NCBI RefSeq assembly: GCF_900114065.1
Contig: NZ_FORS01000014.1
Coordinates: forward strand, 1 to 50,954
Direction: 5' to 3'
Length of the DNA: 50,954 bases
Origin: Stutzerimonas kunmingensis
Lineage (GTDB): Bacteria > Pseudomonadota > Gammaproteobacteria > Pseudomonadales > Pseudomonadaceae
Notes under the pieces: generated by a model
Databases searched by the model: none
Seen by the model: only the letters and a program-made list of their open reading frames with translations
Told to the model about the DNA's origin: nothing
Shown here: piece after piece, positions 33,464 through 41,809 of the stretch
How the letters are laid out: each line of letters begins with the position of its first letter
How positions within the stretch are numbered: the first letter of the stretch is position 1
Made by a program: the position numbers and the translations under genes

Positions 33464-36115
33464 CTACTCGGCCCGCGCCAACTCCCGTGCAAGGAACGGA
33501 GCGGTTCGGCTGCCAGACTTTCGGGCCACCTGCTGAGGGGAACCCGCCACCACGATGCTGCCGCCGGCAGCGCCCGCGCCTGGCCCTACGTCGATCACCC
33601 AGTCGGCTTGGGCCACCGCACGCATGTCGTGCTCGATCATCACTACGGTATTGCCGGCATCGACCAGGCGCTGCAACTGCACCAGCAGCCGGTCGGCATC
33701 CGACGCGTGCAGCCCGGTGGTCGGCTCGTCGAGCACGTACAGGCTTCGGCCGCGCTGGCTGCGCTGAAGCTCGGTCGCCAGCTTGATGCGCTGCGCCTCG
33801 CCACCGGAAAGCTCAGTGGCCGGTTGCCCCAGGCGCAGATAGCCCAGTCCGATGTCGCGCAGCAGTTGCAGGGGCCTTGCCACCGCGTCTTCACCCGCGA
33901 AGAATTCGCTGGCCTCGTCCACGGTCATCTGCAGCACCTCGGCGATGTTGCGCCCGTTCCACTGCACCTTCAGCGTGGCCTCGTTGTAGCGCGCGCCATG
34001 GCAGGTCGGGCACGGCGCGTACACGCTAGGCATGAACAGCAGTTCCACGCTAACGAAACCTTCGCCCTCGCAAGTCTCGCAGCGCCCCTTGGCGACGTTG
34101 AACGAGAACCGTCCGGCATCATAGCGGCGGCGTCGAGCATCGGGCGTGGCGGCGAACAGCTTGCGCACATGGTCGAACAGACCCGTGTAGGTAGCCAGGT
34201 TCGACCGCGGCGTGCGCCCGATCGGCTTCTGGTCCACCTGCACCAGGCGCTGTATGGCGTCCACGTCGCCCGCCAGATGGCCGCCGGTCGCTTCGACCAC
34301 TGCCGGCCCTTCGCTGGTGGCGCTTTCGGCGGCATCGTCTTCAGGCTCGTGGCCCAGGTGCAGCAGCACCAATTCCGGCAGGGCCTGCGCGATGAGGCTG
34401 GATTTGCCGGAGCCAGAGATGCCGGTAACGGCTGTCAGCACGCCCAGCGGAATGCGCGCATCCACGCCATGCAGGTTATGGCGGTGGATGCCCTGCAGCT
34501 CCAACCAGCCGGTCGCTTCGCGTGCTCGGCTTCCGGGTGCGGGAATTTCGTCAAACAGGTAACGTGCAGTACGCGATTCGGCAATCTTGCGCAGGCCATC
34601 CGGCTCGCCGCTGTAGAGCACGCGGCCGCCACGCTCCCCGGCCTCCGGCCCGACATCCACGAGCCATTGCGCGCGGCGCATCAGGTCCAGGTCGTGCTCC
34701 ACCACAAACACCGAGTTGCCCGCGTCGCGCAGCCGGTCGAGTGCATCGTACAGGGCCTGGCTGTCGGAGGGATGCAGGCCCGCCGAGGGTTCGTCAAGTA
34801 CGTACACGACGCCGAACAGCAGGGAACTTAATTGCGTGGCCAACCGCAAGCGTTGCAACTCGCCGGCCGAAAGCGTCGGCGTGGCCCGGTCCAGCGTCAG
34901 GTAGCCCAGGCCTAGCTCGCGCAGTTGGCGCAGGCGCGCCATCACGCCTCCAGCCAGGCGCTGTGCGGCGAGGCGCTTTTCTTCCGACAGCGCGGAGGTA
35001 CGGCGCACGTCGGGCGATACCGCATGGACCGCATGGCCGGTGGCAGCGCGTTCGGCACGCTCGCGCCGGGTCGCTTCCTTGTCCGTAGCCGCACCCGCTG
35101 CATGGGCGCGGAAATCGCCCTGTGCGATGGGTTCGAGCAATGCCGCCAAGTGGTCCAGCGGCATCTGCATAAACGCGCCGATGTCCACCCCAGCGAAGGT
35201 GACCGACAGCGCTTCGGGCTTGAGCCTCTTGCCGTGGCAGGTGGGGCACGGCTTGCCCTCCATGAACCGGGATACGCGCTTTCTCATCAGCGCGCTCTGG
35301 GTATTGGCGAAGGTGTGCAACACATACCGCCGGGCGCCGGTGAAGGTGCCCATGTAGCTCGGCTCCATCTTGCGTTTGAGCGCGGTACGGGTTTCGGCAG
35401 GCGTGAAACCGGCGTACACCGGCACCGTTGGTGTTTCCTCGGTGAACAGAATCCAGTCGCGATCCTTTTTCGGCAGGTCCTTCCACGGCCGGTCAACGTC
35501 GTAGCCCATGCTGACCAGGATGTCGCGCAGGTTCTGGCCCTGCCAGGCGGGTGGCCAGGAAGCAATCGCCCGCTCACGGATGCTCAGGGAGGGGTCGGGC
35601 ACCATGATCGCCTCGGACACCTCGTACACATGACCCAAGCCGTGGCAGGTCGGGCACGCCCCCTGCGGCGTGTTCGGCGAAAAATCCTCGGCGTACAGCA
35701 TCGGCTGATTGGCGGGATAGGCGCCGGCGCGCGAATACATCATCCGCACCAGGCTGGACAGGGTGGTCACACTGCCCACGGAGGAACGCGCATTGCTGGA
35801 CCCCCGCTGCTGCTGCAGCGCCACCGCTGGTGGCAGGCCGTCGATCGCATCTACGTCCGGCACGCCCGCCTGGTCGATCAGGCGCCGTGCATAGGGGGCC
35901 ACCGACTCAAAGTAGCGTCGCTGCGCCTCGGCATAGATGGTGCCGAAGGCCAGCGAGGACTTCCCGGAGCCGGAGACACCCGAGAACACCACCAGCGCAT
36001 TCCGCGGGATAGAGACGTCCACCTCTTTGAGGTTGTTCTCACGCGCGCCACGCACCTGCACGAGGCCGCTGGCCGCAGCGGTACAAGAGGATTCACCGAA
36101 AGTATTGTTTGGCAT
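33464..36115 (-). CDS. UvrA-like excinuclease ABC ATPase
   Basis: The protein is 883 aa. There are two ABC modules: Walker A copies SGVSGSGKSSL (about 45-55) and TGISGSGKSSL (about 570), and signatures TLSAGELQRLRL and ELSGGEAQRIKL. CxxC zinc pairs occur at CPTCHGLGHV, CPTCHGKRL and CETCEGEG/CPTCHGARY. It is shorter than housekeeping UvrA (about 940 aa), which fits the accessory UvrA2-like group linked to drug or DNA-damage resistance. The first residues (MPNNTFGESS) abut the broken helicase gene, so the start region may be chimeric. It is convergent with the relaxase. Confidence 0.92.
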   Translation of the reverse strand: MPNNTFGESSCTAAASGLVQVRGARENNLKEVDVSIPRNALVVFSGVSGSGKSSLAFGTIYAEAQRRYFESVAPYARRLIDQAGVPDVDAIDGLPPAVALQQQRGSSNARSSVGSVTTLSSLVRMMYSRAGAYPANQPMLYAEDFSPNTPQGACPTCHGLGHVYEVSEAIMVPDPSLSIRERAIASWPPAWQGQNLRDILVSMGYDVDRPWKDLPKKDRDWILFTEETPTVPVYAGFTPAETRTALKRKMEPSYMGTFTGARRYVLHTFANTQSALMRKRVSRFMEGKPCPTCHGKRLKPEALSVTFAGVDIGAFMQMPLDHLAALLEPIAQGDFRAHAAGAATDKEATRRERAERAATGHAVHAVSPDVRRTSALSEEKRLAAQRLAGGVMARLRQLRELGLGYLTLDRATPTLSAGELQRLRLATQLSSLLFGVVYVLDEPSAGLHPSDSQALYDALDRLRDAGNSVFVVEHDLDLMRRAQWLVDVGPEAGERGGRVLYSGEPDGLRKIAESRTARYLFDEIPAPGSRAREATGWLELQGIHRHNLHGVDARIPLGVLTAVTGISGSGKSSLIAQALPELVLLHLGHEPEDDAAESATSEGPAVVEATGGHLAGDVDAIQRLVQVDQKPIGRTPRSNLATYTGLFDHVRKLFAATPDARRRRYDAGRFSFNVAKGRCETCEGEGFVSVELLFMPSVYAPCPTCHGARYNEATLKVQWNGRNIAEVLQMTVDEASEFFAGEDAVARPLQLLRDIGLGYLRLGQPATELSGGEAQRIKLATELQRSQRGRSLYVLDEPTTGLHASDADRLLVQLQRLVDAGNTVVMIEHDMRAVAQADWVIDVGPGAGAAGGSIVVAGSPQQVARKSGSRTAPFLARELARAE

Positions 36116-36700
36116 GTTCTTATCCTGTAGTTCGCCCCGCTCAGGACGGGACTTCCTGAGTGGTAGGGAAAACTGATGCTCTGCAGATGCTCGTCACGCT
36201 TGATGCGGTGCTTCTTCCTGTTCAGCCCCGCTCAGAAACAATTGGCACTGCTGATTGAAGAAGTCTTCCAGTTCAGCGGCTGTGAAGTGGTCGCTGAAGG
36301 CATGCTCGGCGTGACTCATCACGTCGAAATACACCACAGCCAATTCCAACTCTTCCAGCTCAAGCTGCTGGCAGAGCAGCCAGCCGTAGACCTTGACCTG
36401 CGCCCAATGCAGCAGCCGGTGGTTGGCCGGAATGCGGCTGATATCGCCACGGTGGGTTTTGATCTCTTCTAGGCGCCGCTCTTACGGATCGTACCCGTCG
36501 GCCCTGCCGCCGACCAGCAGGCCGGGGTAGCTGCCACTTAGAGGTAACTCGGCGATATAGCCGTCTCCCCGCCGATCAACCACTGTCTGGTGCCCAGCCA
36601 TGCCTTCCTGAGCGGTGGGGGAAGGGGTGAAGCGCAGATCCAGGTCACCTTCCTTGGCGGTGAACTCGCACAGTGCCCGCACCGCTACCCGATAGCTCAT
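36116..36700 (-). pseudogene. DinG-type ATP-dependent helicase with Cas4/PD-(D/E)XK N-terminus, truncated
   Basis: From ATG 36700 the frame reads MSYRVAVRALCEFTAKEGD, then LLVGGRADGYDP, and hits TAA at 36482-36484. The same frame continues ERRLEEIKTHRGDISRIPAN and QVKVYGWLLCQQLELEEL, the nuclease-like N-terminal domain of these helicases. A further frame change occurs near 36200 (DEHLQSISFPYHS). Homology then stops at the UvrA-like gene, before any Walker motif. The ATG overlaps the FAN1 gene's stop, as in intact Pseudomonas gene pairs. Confidence 0.8.
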
Positions 36701-38336
36701 GCCTCAGCCCAGCGCACGTAGCAAACTACAACGGCGATACCGTGCTCAGCCGCGAAACTGAGCCAGCGTTTCTGGTTGTCCTGCAGGCGGTCGCCGGGGC
36801 CTTTGACCTCAATCATCCGGTAGCGATGTTCCTGCGGATAAAACTGGATCAGATCGGGCATGCCGGCGCGGTTGGCTTTCAGATCTCGCAGCAGGCGGGT
36901 AAAACAGGCGTGCAGGTGTGCAGCGGGAATGCACTGCAGGGCTAGTTCCAGGCGCGCCTCATCGAGCATGCCCCAAAAGACGAAGGGTGATTGCAGGCCG
37001 AACTTTTCCTGATACCGAGCCTTGATCAATTGCCTGTAGTCGGGTTGTTCAAGTTGCAGTAGACAGCGTTTGAACAGGTGTTGGCGGCGCGCATAAAAGT
37101 CCGGGCTGTGCAGGTCCACCGGGCCACTGTGGAACGGGTGAAAAAATGACCCCGGCAGCGGTGCGAAGATCGCCTCCCAGCACAGCAAGCCGAACAGGCT
37201 GCAGAGCAGGGTATTTTCCACATAGTGCACCGGAGCATCATCCTGCTGCAGGTGATCACGCACAGCTATCTCCACACTGCCATGTGTCGGCGCCGGCAAT
37301 ACCAAGTCGATGCGGGTTTCGCTCGCAGCCTTGGGCTTTTTCACCATCTGCAGGCCGAGCTTGCGCTGCAGGCGGGTGAGGGCTCGTTCCAGGCGCTGGC
37401 TTTCTTCATCGCTGCCTGGGGTTTGGCTAAAGGCCAGGGCCTGATCATAGGCCTCGGCATCGCGCCCCAGTTGTTCCAGTACGCGAATCTGTCGCCAGCG
37501 GGCTTCGCCATGCGCGCTTTGCTGATAAAGCAGCAGGGCCTGCTCCAGCTCACCGCTCCTCTCCAGTTGCTGGGCGATCTGAAACAGCAGGCACGATTGG
37601 CGGCTGCAAAGGTATGGGTTGCTTGAACTGAACGCCAGCAACGGCGGTACAATGTCCGCCAGGTCTGCGCCTTGCTCAACGCTGACGCGTAACTGGCGCA
37701 GGTGCAGGTAATCCTCAAGATCCTGGCGGCACTGAAAACCACGTGACTCCGGGCCTATATCCACCGATTCGTAACGGTAGATGCCCAGATCCGTCAGCAC
37801 GAACTCGGACCAGTCCTGAGCCAGATTGCCAAAGAACATCAGGCGCAAACGATCACACAACTCGCCCACCATCAGGCTGAGTAACTGATCATCCAACATA
37901 GGGCACCAGTCCGTGAAGGTCTGGGCAGGTAGCTCCATTGCGCGCAGTTGTTCGAGCAGCTCGGCCTTTTTCTGCGCCGCGCGGCGGTCTGTGAGCGGCA
38001 TATGAGTCAGCACCTCATCCTTGCGCAGCAGCTCGGCAATCTCATCGGCTGTGAGCAGCGCCTGCTCGGTGATCCATCCCTGTTCAAGCAGTGGATCGGC
38101 AGCAGCCAGGCAGTCGCCGATTTCCGGGTAAACGAGCTTGCTCAGACGAAAATGACAGCCCTTGCGCTAATCATGCGCACCAGCAAGGCCTGGGATGGCC
38201 AGGGCAGGGTATTGAAGGTGTCGAGAAAGGCACGTTCTTCATCCGCCAGTAGATCTGCATAGCGCTCAGCCACCCAGGCGAGTGCCGTACGGAAATTGCT
38301 GAGGTAGTAAAGCTCAGGGGCTAACGAGACGGACAT
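36697..38336 (-). pseudogene. FAN1-like VRR-NUC structure-specific nuclease, frameshifted
   Basis: From ATG 38336 the N-terminal part (APELYYLSNFRTALAWVAER, SQALLVRMIS) is open to a TGA near 38143. One extra base near 38165 would restore MISRKGCHFRLSKLVYPEIG and join the long frame that ends at 36697. The reconstructed protein is about 546 aa, close to bacterial FAN1 (about 560 aa). The C-terminal VRR-NUC catalytic domain is intact: NRAGMPDLIQFYP, then MIEVKGPGDRLQDNQKRW. Only one lesion is seen, so a sequencing error or recent mutation is possible. The bulk ORF alone (36697-38013) lacks the DNA-binding N-terminus. Confidence 0.8.
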
Positions 38337-38463
38337 GGTAGTGATCACTGTATTCTTGTACAGGATTGTCCGTGTTGCGGTGCCGAGGATCAACTGGCGC
38401 AGAAGCTGACGGTATCAGCAGGTGAAAGTGGCCAACTCCAGCCCGATGCTACTGGCGACTCCC

Positions 38464-38501
38464 GGCCGGTATCTGCCTGTCGCGTTAAGCAGGTACCGGC
38501 C
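38464..38501. repeat. GC-rich inverted repeat
   Basis: GGCCGGTA (38464-38471) plus CCTG pairs with CAGG plus TACCGGCC (38490-38501), with a TCTG bulge and a 10-nt loop. It could be a REP-like hairpin or a terminator for the leftward ADH gene. Its last four bases (GGCC) coincide with the flanking duplication of the next element. Confidence 0.5.
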
Positions 38502-38660
38502 GAGACTGTGTAAAAACGTTTTCAAGTGCGGCAGGTACTCAAACACAAGCTAGAAATCGTGCATCTGGGAGAAATCCACATTTGCTGACGTGCCGATAAA
38601 CTCCAGATTTCACGTAGACGCGAGTACTTCAATTTTGACGAAGCGTTTTTACACACTCTG
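38502..38660. mobile_element. 159-bp MITE-like element with GGCC flanks
   Basis: GAGACTGTGTAAAAACG at 38502-38518 is mirrored by CGTTTTTACACACTCTG at 38644-38660 (15 of 17 positions pair). GGCC flanks both sides (38498-38501 and 38661-38664), consistent with a 4-bp target duplication as made by some IS5-like transposases. There is no open frame of note inside. It is probably a non-autonomous element moved in trans. Confidence 0.65.
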
Positions 38661-39004
38661 GGCCAATAGCGGTCAGTCGCGATACCATAGAGATGATTCA
38701 CCATAAGGCAGCGACTGGAGCTCACGCAGCAATAATCCTTAGATCCATTGCTAACTGACTAATACAAGATGCTGCTGGTTGGCAGATTCGATTCGTTCTC
38801 TCATCAGGATCACAAGCCGTCGGTACTCAAGCTTAGGAACAGCATGGCGATTGGCAGATTTCCAAAGTCGCCATGAGTCGCTCAGAACGATGTTTCATGA
38901 CCGGCGAAACTTGGATCCTGCCTGAGCATCATTGATGCTCGCATGGATTCGAACGATACAGCATCCGAGTAGCCGCCCCGAGCAGGAGACGGCTACTCAA
39001 AACA
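38661..39004. other. Intergenic stretch, nothing recognised
   Basis: About 340 bp between the small MITE-like element and the end of the ADH gene. No open frame, hairpin or IS end of note was seen. Confidence 0.3.
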
Positions 39005-40144
39005 CTAAGCCGCAGGCTTCATCACAACCTTCGTCCACCCCTTGTCTCGTGCATCGAAGTGCTTATAAGCACTTGGGCCATCATCCAGCTTCAATCGATG
39101 GGAAACGATCTGCGAGGGTGCGGCACGCCCGTGATGAATTAGCTCAGCCAACTGGCGGTTGTACGCCTTGACGTTGGCTTGCCCGGTGCCGATTTTCTGC
39201 CCTTTGAACCAGAAGGAACCGAAGTCGAAAGCCATCTTCCCTTCTTTGGCTAACTCGTTCTTGGCACCCGGATCTTGGGGAACGAATAGCCCGACTACTC
39301 CGATACCACCGGTTGCCTTGGTCGAGGCGACGAGGTTGTTCATGGTCAGGTGATTCACCTCGTGGCCATGTTTGTCGCAGCACTGGTAGCCCACGCATTC
39401 GCACCCACGATCCGTGCCTTTACCATCGGTGTAATTCAGGATTTCATCGACAGCCTTCTGCTCGACGGAATTGATTGGCGTGGCCCCCATCTGGGCAGCC
39501 AGTTTCAAGCGGTCTGGTTGATCGTCTATTACGAAGACCTGCGAAGCGCCTTGGATAAGCGCGGAGTGCGCCGCCATCAAGCCGACCGGGCCTGCGCCGT
39601 AGATGGCAATGGACTCGCCTGGTTGCAGCCCCGCCAGCCTTGTTGCGTGCCATCCCGTGGGGAAAATGTCGGAGAGCATGACGTAGTCGTCCTCGCGCTC
39701 CTTCGCATCCTCAGGCAGCACGAGACAGTTGAAGTCCGCGAAGGGAACTCGCAGCAGCTCGGCCTGGCCACCGTCATAAGTGCCCATCTCTGCAAAGCCG
39801 TAGGCGGCACCAGCGCTGCCTGGATTGGCGGTCAAGCAATAGCCGGTAAGTCCTTTCTCGCAGTTTTCACAAAAACCACAGCCGATGTTGAAGGGCAAGC
39901 AGACCATGTCTCCAACCTTAACGCGCTCAACTCCTGCACCTACCTCGACCACCTCACCGAGGTTCTCGTGACCGAAGACTCGACCCGTCTCGAAGGTGGT
40001 TCTGCCTTCGTACATGTGCAGATCGGAACCACAAATATTCGTGGATGTGACTCGAACGAGAGCATCCGTTGGTCTCTCGATCTTCGCATCTGGGACGTTC
40101 TGGACGCTGACGTCACGCGGGCCGTTGTAGACGATTGCTTTCAT
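39005..40144 (-). CDS. Zinc-dependent alcohol dehydrogenase, glutathione-independent formaldehyde dehydrogenase type
   Basis: The protein is 379 aa. Catalytic zinc ligands are visible in TNICGSDLHMYEGR (Cys38) and FGHENLGEV (His59, Glu60), and structural zinc cysteines in CGFCENCEKGLTGYC. GAGPVGLMAAH is the NAD-binding glycine loop. An insertion rich in Cys/His (ECVGYQCCDKHGHEVNH) is typical of the formaldehyde-dismutating or glutathione-independent formaldehyde dehydrogenases. It is alone in its orientation between IS-type elements. The likely reaction is oxidation of a small aldehyde with tightly bound NAD. Confidence 0.92.
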   Translation of the reverse strand: MKAIVYNGPRDVSVQNVPDAKIERPTDALVRVTSTNICGSDLHMYEGRTTFETGRVFGHENLGEVVEVGAGVERVKVGDMVCLPFNIGCGFCENCEKGLTGYCLTANPGSAGAAYGFAEMGTYDGGQAELLRVPFADFNCLVLPEDAKEREDDYVMLSDIFPTGWHATRLAGLQPGESIAIYGAGPVGLMAAHSALIQGASQVFVIDDQPDRLKLAAQMGATPINSVEQKAVDEILNYTDGKGTDRGCECVGYQCCDKHGHEVNHLTMNNLVASTKATGGIGVVGLFVPQDPGAKNELAKEGKMAFDFGSFWFKGQKIGTGQANVKAYNRQLAELIHHGRAAPSQIVSHRLKLDDGPSAYKHFDARDKGWTKVVMKPAA

Positions 40145-40451
40145 CTGGGTTCTCCAAGTCAGTTCAAAGGAGCGCCGATTGCGCTTTCGCTCCTACCTTG
40201 GTTAGTCTCCCATACAACGCGCGTTGTTCAGGAAAACTGGTCAAAGCCTGACGGGCGGTACCGCGTTCGAGGCTGATGCAACAGCTCTAAAACGACCATT
40301 TTCCTCTATTGAAGCGCACGTCGCCGTTGCTCGGCACTGGACTAAACTTTCCGTTTTTGCAGACAAATCGAGATGCCCAATGGAGACCGCTAAGATTCAA
40401 GCATTCGCAAACTGAATCGCCCCGGCTTTTGTGGAGGCCGTTTCGTTTAAG

Positions 40452-41294
40452 TCAGGCAGCCATGGCCTGACCTGCTTGTTGCTGGTAGAAGTTTGCCTCA
40501 GCCTCCGCAGGCGGGATATAGCCGATTGAGCTCAACAGCCGCTGGTGGTTGTACCAGTGCACCCATTTCAAGGTCGCCATCTCAACAGCTTCGCGGCTCT
40601 TCCACGACTGGCGGTAAATCAGTTCGGCCTTGTACAGACCGTTGATGGTTTCGGCCAATGCGTTGTCGTAGCTGTCGCCCTTGCTGCCAACCGAAGGCTC
40701 AATGCCGGCCTCTGCCAGTCGCTCGGTATAGCGAATCGAGACGTACTGGCTGCCGCGGTCGCTGTGATGGATCAGACCACCCGTACGATATGGCTGACGG
40801 GCATACAGCGCCTGCTCCAGGGCATCCAGCACGAAGTCGGTCTTCATGCTGGTACTGACTCGCCAGCCGACGATCCGCCGCGCAAACACGTCGATCACGA
40901 AGGCCACGTACAGCCAGCCTTGCCAGGTCGATACGTACGTGAAGTCCGATACCCACAGCTGATTGGGACGCTCGGCATGGAACTGCCGCTGGACACGATC
41001 CAGCGGGCAGATGGCCTTATCACCGGCCACCGTTGTCCGCACGATCTGGCCGCGCCTTATGCCCTGCAACCCAACCTGACGCATCAACCGCTCCACCGTG
41101 CATCTGGCCGCTGCGATGCCTTCTCGCCTGAGCTGCTTCCAGACTTTCATCGCGCCATAGCACTGCATGTTGGCATCCCACACGCGCTGGATTTCCGGGA
41201 TCAACGCATCATCGCGCCGAGCACGGCAACAGCGCAGTGCCGGGTTGCGCTGCTGCGCCGCGTGCCTGCGGTAACCGGACGGGGCAATCTGCAA
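40452..41294 (-). CDS. IS3-family transposase OrfB (integrase core)
   Basis: The DDE residues are clear: LWVSDFTYVSTWQGW (Asp), LIHHSDRGSQYVS (Asp) and SYDNALAETINGLYKAEL (Glu). The HTH_21-like start YGAMKVWKQLRREGIAAARC precedes them. The frame is open upstream of the first Met to about 41350 (VDQHRDRLGVES), so the active protein is expected as an OrfAB fusion made by -1 frameshifting near the orfA stop. Confidence 0.92.
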   Translation of the reverse strand: MQIAPSGYRRHAAQQRNPALRCCRARRDDALIPEIQRVWDANMQCYGAMKVWKQLRREGIAAARCTVERLMRQVGLQGIRRGQIVRTTVAGDKAICPLDRVQRQFHAERPNQLWVSDFTYVSTWQGWLYVAFVIDVFARRIVGWRVSTSMKTDFVLDALEQALYARQPYRTGGLIHHSDRGSQYVSIRYTERLAEAGIEPSVGSKGDSYDNALAETINGLYKAELIYRQSWKSREAVEMATLKWVHWYNHQRLLSSIGYIPPAEAEANFYQQQAGQAMAA

Positions 41295-41350
41295 GACACG
41301 GCAGATCGACTCGACCCCGAGACGGTCACGATGCTGATCGACAAATCCCC

Positions 41351-41674
41351 TCAGGACTTGGTGCGGCGGTCGAGCTCCGCCTGGGCAAAATATGCGCTGG
41401 CCAGGCGCAGAATCTCGTTGGCTTTGCGCAGCTCGCGGTTCTCGCGCTCCAGGGCCTTGATGCGGTCGCGCTCTTCGGTCGTTTGGCCGGGGTGCTGTCC
41501 AGCGTTGGTCTGCTGGCGACGAATCCAGCCATGCAGCGTTTGCGGGACACAGCCAATCTTCGGAGCAATGGCCTCAATGGCCGCCCACTCGGATGGATAG
41601 TCGTTCAGGTGTTCCAGAACCATGCGCACAGCACGTTCACGGACTTCGGGGGAGTAGGTCGTAGTCTTTCTCAT
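41351..41674 (-). CDS. IS3-family transposase OrfA (helix-turn-helix)
   Basis: The protein is 107 aa. [15 protein letters not shown] and [10 protein letters not shown] form the DNA-binding helix-turn-helix, and [20 protein letters not shown] is the leucine-zipper coiled coil. It is a standard IS3 OrfA. The stop falls in the region where the OrfB frame begins. Confidence 0.92.
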   Translation of the reverse strand: MRKTTTYSPEVRERAVRMVLEHLNDYPSEWAAIEAIAPKIGCVPQTLHGWIRRQQTNAGQHPGQTTEERDRIKALERENRELRKANEILRLASAYFAQAELDRRTKS

Positions 41675-41725
41675 GGCCTCATCTTCTCAAGAGTTGAGGC
41701 CTCCACGAAACCCGGGGCGATTCAG

Positions 41726-41809
41726 ATCGCGCTGAGACGGATTAACGTACCCTTCTTGGAAAGCTGCGCACTCAGCCAAAGTAACGGTTCGACGCACATT
41801 AGAACTCAT
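41726..41809 (-). pseudogene. hsdS: hsdS N-terminal fragment cut by the IS3 element
   Basis: ATG at 41807-41809 overlaps the hsdM stop (GTATGAGTTCTAATG). The 28 codons read MSSNVRRTVTLAECAAFQEG then YVNPSQRD, the usual start of a type I specificity subunit. The IS3 right end begins at the next base. No continuation of hsdS is found beyond the other end of the IS, so the remainder and any hsdR beyond it are gone. Confidence 0.8.

Larger units (their letters stand above)
40412..41725 (-). mobile_element. Complete IS3-family insertion sequence
   Basis: Inverted ends CTGAATCGCCCCGGCTTTTGTGG (left, from 40412) and CCACGAAACCCGGGGCGATTCAG (right, to 41725) match over most positions, and GAGGCC is shared inside both. 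Between them lie orfA and orfB with a full DDE domain. The length is about 1.3 kb, normal for IS3. No 3-4 bp target duplication is seen (flanks AAA and ATC), which suggests a deletion or recombination after insertion. Confidence 0.92.

Noticed and set aside
33413..34831. 472-codon plus-strand frame opposite the UvrA-like gene
   Set aside because: It is a shadow of the UvrA-like gene, which has two complete ABC modules.
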